NCBI GenBank assembly: GCA_030377895.1
Contig: JAUCGB010000003.1
Span: 21,961 to 85,960 of the forward strand
DNA length: 64,000 bases
Source of the DNA: Anaerolineales bacterium HSG24
Lineage (GTDB): Bacteria > Chloroflexota > Anaerolineae > 4572-78 > J111
Direction of reading: 5' to 3'
Made by a program: the position numbers and the translations under genes. Positions 16,690 to 25,000 of this stretch are shown here, piece by piece. The notes below the pieces were generated by a model that ran no database searches, was not told the origin of the DNA, and was given only the letters and a program-made list of their open reading frames with translations. How positions within the stretch are numbered: the stretch's first letter is position 1; every line of letters begins with the position of its first letter.

Positions 16690-18315
16690 ATGAAAAATAC
16701 GCAATTATTCTTACTGATTATTATGATTAGTATTCTAAAATTACGCTATTTGCCCGATGCCAGCGCACAAACTCATCATGAGTTTAGCAGTGATCGCTTC
16801 GGCTTGACTCTCGACTATCCGGCGACGTGGCAGGTGTCGGAGAATCTGGGTCTGCTCGATTTTATCAATCCGGCCCATGTCAGCAATACTATCGAAGGGC
16901 CGATGATGGCGACCATCTCCATCAAGATGTTCGACAATCGAGAGCAACTATCGCTGGATGAGGCGGCTCAAGTGCTGTATCAGCAGGCCGCGTCGGTCAG
17001 CACGAGGCCCAATCAACTGGCGGTGGAGTCGTTATCACTGACCAACCCGAATATCGATCAGGCGGTGGTTGTGCGAGGCATCCCCTCGGCGAACAGTGAC
17101 TATTTTACTTTGATTGGCCTGAATGACAAACTCTATCTCTTGAGCCTGAATCTGGGCGATTTTGCTGAGGTGGAGGCGCAACAAACGGCCTACAACAAAA
17201 CTCTGCTGGAGATGATTGAATCGCTCAGGTATCATCCAGCTAATTGGGGCGGGTATCCGCTTGATGAGCCGGTCTCGATTGCAGCCACCCGCATCGCCCA
17301 CGAGTTTGTCTATCCCTTGGGCGACCCGCTTAAAACCAGTTGGCGACTGTTACGGGGATTTGATCATTTTTTTGATGATCCTCGCTATAACAGCTATCAT
17401 GCCGCCGAGGATTGGTCTAATCCGAATGGCACGGCTGGTGAGCCAGTCTATGCGGTGGCCGACGGGGTGGTACGATATGCCACCTTTGCCAACTATCCGG
17501 GCGATGTGGTCATCGTCGAGCATCTTCTGCCGGATGAACGGATCTGGTTTTCTATGTATGGACACTTGGGTAGTCATGAGGTTAATCAAGGGGATGCGGT
17601 GGCACGAGGACAACGAATTGGTACAATCTATGATTGGCCTGATAATTCACACCTCCATTTTGAGATTCGTCAGTTTTTTATAGAAGATGAGATCAACGGG
17701 GAAAACTCGGCCTTGAGTCGGCATCGCCACTATCCGCCCGGGCCAGGATATTGGCCTGTTGGCACGTTCCGAGACAGTGACGAGCGTCCGCCGGATCGGG
17801 GGTGGGTCGAGCCTCGTGCCTTTATTATTGACCATAAACGGCCTGAGCCAATTACGACGACGGCCATGGTCGGGCAGGTGCGCCTGCAAGGTTTGAACAG
17901 TTATAGCGGCACGCTCGTCTCGTTGTATGATCAACCATGCGCCGAATTGGATGACCTCGTACTGACGACCAATCTTATCACCAGTACTGGTATCATCAGC
18001 AACAGGGCCGGTTTTTTTGAGCTATTACCACCACCGGACATGACGGTCGGCTGTGTGCGAGTGCTTAAAAAGAATTTCTTGCACGGTGAAATTAATGCTC
18101 CCCCGAATGGGGATTTAGGCACGATTACTCTGTTGAATGGCGATTTGAACGGGGATAATATCATCAATATTTTCGACTTGGCCCTGATTTCAACCTATTA
18201 CAAGACCGAGGAGATTACCTGCGACCTGAACAGCGATGGACTGGTTAATCTGCTGGATGTGGTGTTGGTGGCGGGCAATTATCAGAAATCCGGGCCGATT
18301 CAGGTATGGGAATGA
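16690..18315 (+). CDS. Secreted M23 metallopeptidase with C-terminal dockerin
   Basis: 541 aa. A signal peptide (LFLLIIMISILKL...DASAQ) is followed by a PsbP-like domain (about 30-185), a LytM/M23 peptidase domain (about 215-340) and a C-terminal dockerin (about 485-535). M23 metal ligands are seen in HAAEDW (His and Asp) and SHLHFEIR (HxH), with MYGHLGS between. The dockerin has two calcium-loop repeats, DLNGDNIINIFDL and DLNSDGLVNLLDV. M23 enzymes cut peptidoglycan cross-links; the dockerin suggests docking to a cohesin, though no cohesin is visible here. It is a single gene between repeat-rich gaps. Confidence 0.88.
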   Translation: MKNTQLFLLIIMISILKLRYLPDASAQTHHEFSSDRFGLTLDYPATWQVSENLGLLDFINPAHVSNTIEGPMMATISIKMFDNREQLSLDEAAQVLYQQAASVSTRPNQLAVESLSLTNPNIDQAVVVRGIPSANSDYFTLIGLNDKLYLLSLNLGDFAEVEAQQTAYNKTLLEMIESLRYHPANWGGYPLDEPVSIAATRIAHEFVYPLGDPLKTSWRLLRGFDHFFDDPRYNSYHAAEDWSNPNGTAGEPVYAVADGVVRYATFANYPGDVVIVEHLLPDERIWFSMYGHLGSHEVNQGDAVARGQRIGTIYDWPDNSHLHFEIRQFFIEDEINGENSALSRHRHYPPGPGYWPVGTFRDSDERPPDRGWVEPRAFIIDHKRPEPITTTAMVGQVRLQGLNSYSGTLVSLYDQPCAELDDLVLTTNLITSTGIISNRAGFFELLPPPDMTVGCVRVLKKNFLHGEINAPPNGDLGTITLLNGDLNGDNIINIFDLALISTYYKTEEITCDLNSDGLVNLLDVVLVAGNYQKSGPIQVWE

Positions 18316-18419
18316 GGTGCGCTCAAATGCTTCGCTCTTTTTTGCAAAGACGGCCTCATTTGGAGTAAAATCACTGACCCTACCTTTTTCTTTGGTTATA
18401 CATATTTAGCTCAAAATCG

Positions 18420-18446
18420 TTAGCACTCGATGGGTGAGAGTGCTAA
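18420..18446. promoter_or_regulatory. Perfect CIRCE (HrcA operator) sequence
   Basis: TTAGCACTC, nine bases, GAGTGCTAA: an exact match to the CIRCE consensus bound by the heat-shock repressor HrcA. No groES, groEL, dnaK or hrcA gene follows; the next gene is the small ORF at 18797 and the TPR-CHAT pair. It lies inside the palindromic element. Confidence 0.7.
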
Positions 18447-18547
18447 AAATAGTCTTTGGTGAAAATAATTTTACCAATTACATTAAATTTGCAGTAAATT
18501 CTTGCGATAAAATTACTTCCAGCATGTTATTTGGATTGCTTTTGATG

Positions 18548-18574
18548 TTAGTACTCTCGAAGTTAGAGTGCTGA
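18548..18574. promoter_or_regulatory. Degenerate second CIRCE-like sequence
   Basis: TTAGTACTC, nine bases, GAGTGCTGA: two mismatches to the CIRCE consensus. It sits in mirror position to the perfect copy near the right end of the same element. Confidence 0.5.
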
Positions 18575-18796
18575 ATTAGAAAACCAAAGAAAGCGGTAGG
18601 GTCAGAAAAATTGCCATGTCAATTTAGACGAGGTAGTTTTTATTTTTTATAGCAAACTACACGGTATTTTTTATCATTAAAACTTTTAGCTTTACCAAAA
18701 CCATGTTACAATGAGAGCAATAAAATAAGACATCTGTATTGAGGTTGCCATAGCCGACTAATTTACGGGTGTTTTAGCTGAACCAAAAGGATAACC

Positions 18797-19018
18797 ATGC
18801 AAACTGTAACCCAAATCAACATTCTATCCGTTCAGGAGCAGGCCACCATCTACATCGACGGCCCCGACCACGATTCGATACAGGCCCGCGATGCCGACAT
18901 AACCGAATGTTTGGAGAATCAGGGGTATTCATGTTTGCGTTTTAGCTACCGCAACCAAACCGACTGGCCGAACCTGTGTCGGGCGCATAGCTATCTGTTT
19001 GGGGAGGGGCGATCATGA
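18797..19018 (+). CDS. Small ORF resembling the C-terminal tail of an endonuclease-like/helicase-associated protein
   Basis: 73 aa: ATIYIDGPDHDSIQARDADITECLENQGYSCLRFSY. This pattern (YIDGPxHD...RDxxxxxxLxxxGYxxxRFxY...W) resembles the end of DUF559/Vsr-like endonuclease domains found at the C-terminus of some large helicases. Only the tail is present, without the helicase or the catalytic first half, so it is probably an orphan fragment. AAAAGGA five bases before the ATG and the ATGA overlap with the TPR-CHAT gene suggest it is still translated and coupled to that gene. Confidence 0.5.
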   Translation: MQTVTQINILSVQEQATIYIDGPDHDSIQARDADITECLENQGYSCLRFSYRNQTDWPNLCRAHSYLFGEGRS

Positions 19019-22000
19019 GAGTGGTTTGGCTGATTCTGCTGGTGTTTCTGGTGGGTGGGCAATCTGTTTTGGCCGCGCCAGTGGGGCAGGAGGATTGTGA
19101 TGCACTGGAACAAAAAGCGGAAAATTTTTTTAATGAAGGCCTATTGACGGAGATGGTGGAGTATTTGCAAATCACTTTAATATGTTACCAAGAAATGAAT
19201 GACCGCAGAAGTGAAGGAAGAATTCTCAATAATATGGGGGTGGTGTACTATCAACAAGAACTTTATGAAGAAGCTTTAGAGTTTTATCAGCAGGCCTTAG
19301 CCATTAGGCAAAAAGTGGGGGATAGAGAAGGAGAAGGTGATACCCTGAACAATATTGGTGGAGTGTATATCTATCAAGAACATTATGAAAAAGCATTAGA
19401 GTCTTATAAGCAAACCTTAGCCATTAGACAGGAAGTGGAAGATAGGGTTGGAGAAGGAGATGCTCTTAATAATATCGGAGTGATATATCATAATCAGAAG
19501 TACTATAGAGAAGCATTAGAGCTTTATCAACAAGCATTGACAATTAGTCAGGAGGTTGGGGATAGAGATGGTGATATTCTTTATTTTTATAACATCGGAA
19601 AGATACATTTTGCTCAAAAAAAACATATATTGGCTTTAGAAATGTATGAACAAGCTCTAGAAATTAGTCAGGAAGTTGGGGATAGAGTTAGAGAAGGAGA
19701 TATACTCAACAACATCGGCACAGTCTATTTTGAACAAAACAACTATGAGTTATCCTTAGAGTTTTATCAACAAGCCTTAGCAATTAGGCAAAAGGTGAAA
19801 GATAGAAATGGTGAAGATAGCACTCTTAACAATATTGGTGGGGTGTACTTTCATCAAGGACGTTACGAAGATGCCCTAGAACTTTATCAGCAGGTTTTAG
19901 GGGTTAGGCAAGAGATAGGGGATAAAGAAGGTGAAGGTAGTACCCTTAACAACATTGGTGGAGTATATCATCGTCAAGGTCGTTATGAGGATGCCTTGAG
20001 CGCTTTTCAGCAAGCCTTAGCCATTAGTCAGGAAGTTGGGGATAGAGAAGGTGAAGGTAGTACCCTTAACAACATTGGTGGAGTATATCATCGTCAAGGT
20101 CGTTATGAGGATGCCTTGAGCGCTTTTCAGCAAGCCTTAGCCACTAGGCAGGAAGTTGGGGATAGAGAAGGTGAAGGTAGAAGTCTCCATAGCATTGGAG
20201 CAATATATTATCTTCAGGAACAGTACAGAGAATCTTTAGGAAAATTTCAGAAAGCCCTAGTTATTAATCGTGAGGGAGGGGATAAAGCTGGGGAAGCCAC
20301 AAACCTCACCCATATTGGATGGGTGTATCTTAAACAAGAAGATTATGAGTTAGCTTTAAAAAGTATTCAACAAAGCATCAATCTGTTTGATGAGATACGA
20401 TCCACTGCTGGCAATGACCAAGCTCGTTCCAGTTACATTGCCCAATACGCTGATTTATACGACAGTACCGTTTTCATTTACCACCTACTCAACCAACCCG
20501 ACCAAGCCTTCTTCACCAGCGAACAAAACCGCGCCCGTTCCTTTATGGATGCCCTGGCTACTGGTCATGTCCAACTTGATGACAACGACATGGTTGACCT
20601 CTACAACCAAGAACAAAGCCTCTACAGCCAACGGCAGGCGGTGCAGGATAATCTGGCAAAAGCCAAAGCGAGAGAGGATACCGACCTTATCAGCGAGCTA
20701 GAAAGCCAACTAGCCGAGTTAGAGGAACAATATTCAGCCATCCAAGCCGACATTCAAGCCAGAGACGACCAACTGAGCGACCTTGTGCCCGGACGCACCT
20801 CCGATAATCTGTTGACCGTGGAAAAGGTGCAACCCTATCTCTCCACCGACAGTACCTTGGTGATGTACCATGTGTTGGAGGAAAACGTGCTGGTCTTCCT
20901 GCTGACCCCAACCAGTTTTGAGACGGTTCTGCTGGAGGTCAGCCCCGACGACCTAAAACAAACCATCCAACAATTCCGCGAATTCAACGATGTTGAAGCC
21001 TCACTGGTGCAACTGCATAAGTGGCTGATTGTCCCTCTGAAAGATAAGTTGACCACACCCCACCTAACCATCATTCCCCATCAAACCTTACATTATCTGC
21101 CCTTCGCCGCTCTAACTGATGGCGAGAAATATCTGATCGATGAATATACCCTAACCACCTTGCCGAGTGCCAGTGTGTTGCCTTACGTGCTCGATTCAGC
21201 GAAGAATCTACCCGCAAGTTCAGAACTTGCGGGTAGCTCGGTGTTAGTTTTGGGCAACCCGACCACTGGCGATTATGATGGCTTGGGGTCGCTCCCCTAC
21301 GCCGAGGCGGAAGCCCAAACCATCGCCGATTTGTACGGTATTGAACCATTGCTCAACGAGCAGGCCACCGAAACCGCCCTCCGTGAGCGGGCTGAACAGG
21401 CCAGCATCATCCATCTGGCCGCGCATGGCAAATACAATCCGGTGGCTCCGCTCAGTTCCCTCATCGCCCTCGCTCCCGATGAGCAGAACGACGGCTGGCT
21501 GACCGTCGGTGAAGTGTTCGGTCTGCCCCTCGGCCAAACCGAGTTGGTCGTCCTCAGTGCTTGCGAATCCCATGTCGGTCAGGCCGGACTCCGCACTGGC
21601 TTGGGAGTCTCGGCGGGGGATGATATTGTGGGGCTAAATCGGGCCTTCATCTTTGCCGGTGCGCCCAGCATCATGTCCAGCCTATGGCCGGTGGAGGATG
21701 AAGCCACCAGTCAGCTCATGACCGAGTTTTACAGTAACCTCCGCAACGGCCTGGGCAAAGCGGAATCGCTACGCCAAGCGCAACTGACCATGCGAGAGGC
21801 GTACCCCAATCCCTACTACTGGGCCGCTTTCGTGCTGGCCGGAGATGGGGGGGAGTCGGCTGAACAGCCTATCGCTACAGCTACTTTGCAAAAGAGTACC
21901 TCAACCCCGGCTCCAGTTGCTCAAGCTACACCAAAAACAGAAGCTCCGACCATCACCACCCCACCTATCGAGGCGGATAACTCTGGCGGGTGGTTGTGGT

Positions 22001-22086
22001 ACTGCTGTTGTTTGGGCTGTCTGTGGCCGGCCTCGCTGATGGGGGTGTTTATCGCATGGCAACGGGTGATGATGGGAGGTGTGTGA
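19015..22086 (+). CDS. Secreted TPR-CHAT protein 1 (predicted caspase-like peptidase)
   Basis: 1023 aa. A signal peptide (VWLILLVFLVGGQSVLAAP) is followed by about ten 40-residue TPRs of the NIGxVYxxQGRYEDALxxxQQAL type, a coiled-coil-like linker (SLYSQRQAVQDNLAKAKARE), and a C-terminal CHAT domain. The CHAT His is in IIHLAAHGKYNP and the Cys in VVLSACESHVG, so the His/Cys dyad is kept. A Thr/Pro linker and a hydrophobic segment (about 993-1015) end the protein. A signal peptide plus a C-terminal anchor place TPR and CHAT outside the cytoplasm. The start has GGAGGGG and overlaps the previous ORF by four bases. CHAT is GC-rich and the TPR part AT-rich, which suggests separate histories. Confidence 0.88.
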   Translation: MRVVWLILLVFLVGGQSVLAAPVGQEDCDALEQKAENFFNEGLLTEMVEYLQITLICYQEMNDRRSEGRILNNMGVVYYQQELYEEALEFYQQALAIRQKVGDREGEGDTLNNIGGVYIYQEHYEKALESYKQTLAIRQEVEDRVGEGDALNNIGVIYHNQKYYREALELYQQALTISQEVGDRDGDILYFYNIGKIHFAQKKHILALEMYEQALEISQEVGDRVREGDILNNIGTVYFEQNNYELSLEFYQQALAIRQKVKDRNGEDSTLNNIGGVYFHQGRYEDALELYQQVLGVRQEIGDKEGEGSTLNNIGGVYHRQGRYEDALSAFQQALAISQEVGDREGEGSTLNNIGGVYHRQGRYEDALSAFQQALATRQEVGDREGEGRSLHSIGAIYYLQEQYRESLGKFQKALVINREGGDKAGEATNLTHIGWVYLKQEDYELALKSIQQSINLFDEIRSTAGNDQARSSYIAQYADLYDSTVFIYHLLNQPDQAFFTSEQNRARSFMDALATGHVQLDDNDMVDLYNQEQSLYSQRQAVQDNLAKAKAREDTDLISELESQLAELEEQYSAIQADIQARDDQLSDLVPGRTSDNLLTVEKVQPYLSTDSTLVMYHVLEENVLVFLLTPTSFETVLLEVSPDDLKQTIQQFREFNDVEASLVQLHKWLIVPLKDKLTTPHLTIIPHQTLHYLPFAALTDGEKYLIDEYTLTTLPSASVLPYVLDSAKNLPASSELAGSSVLVLGNPTTGDYDGLGSLPYAEAEAQTIADLYGIEPLLNEQATETALRERAEQASIIHLAAHGKYNPVAPLSSLIALAPDEQNDGWLTVGEVFGLPLGQTELVVLSACESHVGQAGLRTGLGVSAGDDIVGLNRAFIFAGAPSIMSSLWPVEDEATSQLMTEFYSNLRNGLGKAESLRQAQLTMREAYPNPYYWAAFVLAGDGGESAEQPIATATLQKSTSTPAPVAQATPKTEAPTITTPPIEADNSGGWLWYCCCLGCLWPASLMGVFIAWQRVMMGGV
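19951..20190 (+). repeat. Tandem near-identical 120-bp TPR units
   Basis: Bases 19951-20070 and 20071-20190 are nearly identical and encode the same TPR (NIGGVYHRQGRYEDALSAFQ), differing only at a few positions near the 3' end. This indicates a recent unit duplication inside the TPR array of the first CHAT protein. Confidence 0.8.
21208..21236. repeat. Palindrome inside the CHAT coding sequence (copy 1)
   Basis: CTACCCGCAAGTTC, one base, GAACTTGCGGGTAG: 14-base arms. It is read in frame as LPASSELAGS. The same palindrome is the core of intergenic family B elements at 16597, 37711, 50353 and 60838, and of family D with TTCCCGC outer bases. Confidence 0.85.
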
Positions 22087-25000
22087 TGACAATTCGTTTG
22101 GTTTTGTGGGTGGTGTTGGTGTTTCTGGTGGGTGGGCAATCTGTTTTGGCCGCGCCAGTGGGGCAGGAGGATGATCCAGCGGAGTTGTGTGCTGAGGGGG
22201 TTGAGTTGTTTGATAAGGGGCAATATGAAGAGGCGTTGCCTTTGTTAGAGGCAGGCTTTAAGGGGAGAGAAAATGGTAATTTTGTCCATTCTGACGATGA
22301 GGCAGTATGTGCAGTGATTTTGGGGTCACTATATCATCTCAATAATAATTTAACAGATGCACTGAAGGCTTATCAAGTCGCCCTAAAAATTTTTCAAACT
22401 GGTAACAACCAAGAAATCCAAATGTTAATTTTTACCCATATTGGAAGGATATATTACCAACAAGGACGTTATGAAAATGCATTAGGTACTTTTCAACAAG
22501 CCCTAGAAATTAGCCTTAAGATAAATAATCGAATTGAAGAGATAGAAATCCTTACTTATATTGGGAGGATATATCATCACCAAGAGCATTATGGAAATGC
22601 CTTAGATAGCTTTCAGCAAGCCTTAGAGGTTAGTCTTGAGGTGAACAATCGAACTGGAGAGGGTGAAATTTTTTACTATATTGGAGCAGTATATAAGAAT
22701 CAGAAACAATATAATGTGGCTTTGTATAACTATAAAAAATCTTTGGTAATTATGCAGGAGACAGGAAATTTAGCTGGTGAAGGTGATACCCTCTATGATA
22801 TGGGTGTGGTGTATGAAAGCCAAGGACAATATGAAGAAGCGTTAGATAAGTATTATCAAGCCTTAGTCATTACACAAGAGATGGGGCATCAAACTGGTCA
22901 AGGCATAATTCTGAACAATATCGGATTGGTGTATGAAAATCAAGAACGATATGACGAGGCATTGGAGAAATATCAACAAGTCTTACTTATTAAGCGAGAA
23001 GTAGGGGATTTAGCTGGAGAGGAAAGAACACTCGACAATATCGGAAGAATATATTTTACTCAGGGACGTTATGAAAATGCTTTGGATAGCTTTCAAAAAG
23101 CTCTATTGATTACATGGGAAACGGAGAATCAAACAAGAGAAGGAGATATCCTTAATAATATTGGCGTACTATATGAGGCTCAGGAATTTTATGAAGATGC
23201 CTTAGAGATGTTTAAACAGGCATTAGAGATTAGACGAAAATTGGGTAATCAAATCAGTGAGGCAGAAACTCTCTACAATATCGGTGTACTGTATGAGGCT
23301 CAAGAACTTTATGAGGATGCCTTAAAAAATTATCAACAAGCCCTATCAATTAGGCGAGAAGTGGGAGACCGAACTGAAGAAGGAAAAACTCTCGGCAATA
23401 TTGGTACTATATATTATGTTCAAGGACAATACCAAGAAGCCTTAGAGAGCTATCAACAAGCCCTATCAATTAGGCGAGAAGTGGGAGACCGAATAGGAGA
23501 AGGAGAAACTCTTGGCAATATTGGCACTGTGTATCATTCTCAAAGTCGCTATGAGTTAGCCTTAGAGAGCTATCAACAAGCCCTATCAGTTATACGGGAT
23601 GCAGGAGATCGAATAGGAGAAGGGAAAACCCTCGGCAATATCGGTACTGTATATTACCATCAAGGTCATTACGATGAAGCTATAAAATACTACGAAAAAA
23701 TTTTAGTGATTAATCAAGAAACATCAGATAAAAGCGGAGAGGCGTTTTTTTATAATAATATTGGGGTGATGTATGAACATCAGGGGCGTTATAAAGAATC
23801 CTTAGAAAATTTTCAAAAAGCCTTAATAATTAGTCAAAAGATAGGAGATAAAATTGGTGAAGCAAAAACTCTCAATAATATAGGTACGTCATATCATTCT
23901 CAAGGTCATTATGAAGAAGCCTTAGAAATGTATCAACAAGCCTTAGTGATTAACAAAAAAACAGGAAATCAAAGCGGAAAAAGTTATACTTTCCACAATA
24001 TAGGTACAGTGCATCATTCTCAAAGTCGTTATGAGGAAGCCTTAAAAATGTATCGACAGGCCCTAATGATTACACAAGAAATTGGTGATCGATATAAAGA
24101 AGGTGTGATTATTGGTAATATTGGTAGGGTATATTTTGATCAACATCGTTATCAAGAGGCATTAGACAAGTATGAGCAAGCATTAAAAATTATAAGAGAA
24201 ATCGGTAATCGGTTTTCTGAAGGTAATATGTTACATGGTATTGGGTTAGTGTATTTTGTTCAAGGTCGTTATGATGAAGCATTAGAGATGTATCAACAAG
24301 CTTTAATAATTATACAGGAAGCAGAAAATCAAGTTGGCGAGGGTGAGATTCTCAACGACATAGGTTTTGTGTATTGGAAATTGAAACAGTACGATAATGC
24401 TTTGAATAACTTACAACAAGCCTTAACTCTTGGGGAAAACACAGTTGATTTAAGTGATACATTGAATAATATTGGGCTAGTGTATTCTGATCAGGGACGT
24501 TATAAAGAGGCTTTAGAGAGCTTTCAGATAGCTTTAAAAATTGGACGAGAGATAGAAAACCCACTTAACGAAAGTTATGCACTCAACAACATTGGAAGAG
24601 TGTTTTATTTGCAAGGTCATGATGAAGAAGCTTTGGAACATTATCAAAAAGCCCTAGTAATTCATTTAGAAATTGGGGATATTCATCGTCAAGGGGAAAC
24701 ACTCTACAATATTGGAGTGATATATTATGGGCAAGGTCGTTATAAAGACGTTTTAGGGTATAATCAACAAGTCTTAACTCTGTTTGATAAGATACGAACC
24801 ACAATGGGCAATGATCTAGCTCGTTCCAGTTTCATTGCCCAATATGTTTCTATATATAACCTATCCATCACCCTCCACCACCAACTCAATCAGCCAAAGG
24901 AAGCCTTCTTCACCAGCGAACAAAGCCGTGCCCGTTCCTTTATGGATGCCCTCGCCACCGGCCATGTCCAACTGGATGACAGCGACATGGTTGCCCTCTA

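Larger units (their letters stand above)
18372..18608. repeat. Palindromic element with a CIRCE-like hairpin at each end
   Basis: Inverted terminal repeats CTGACCCTACC...TCTTTGGTT (left) and AACCAAAGAAAGCGGTAGGG TCAG (right). Just inside each end is a 9+9 base inverted repeat spaced by 9 bases. The middle is AT-rich with no ORF. It fills most of the 18316-18796 gap. Confidence 0.7.

Noticed and set aside
21990..22085. Longer N-terminus for the second TPR-CHAT protein.
   Set aside because: It lies within the end of the first gene and precedes the natural signal peptide, which starts at 22086 after GGGAGGTG.
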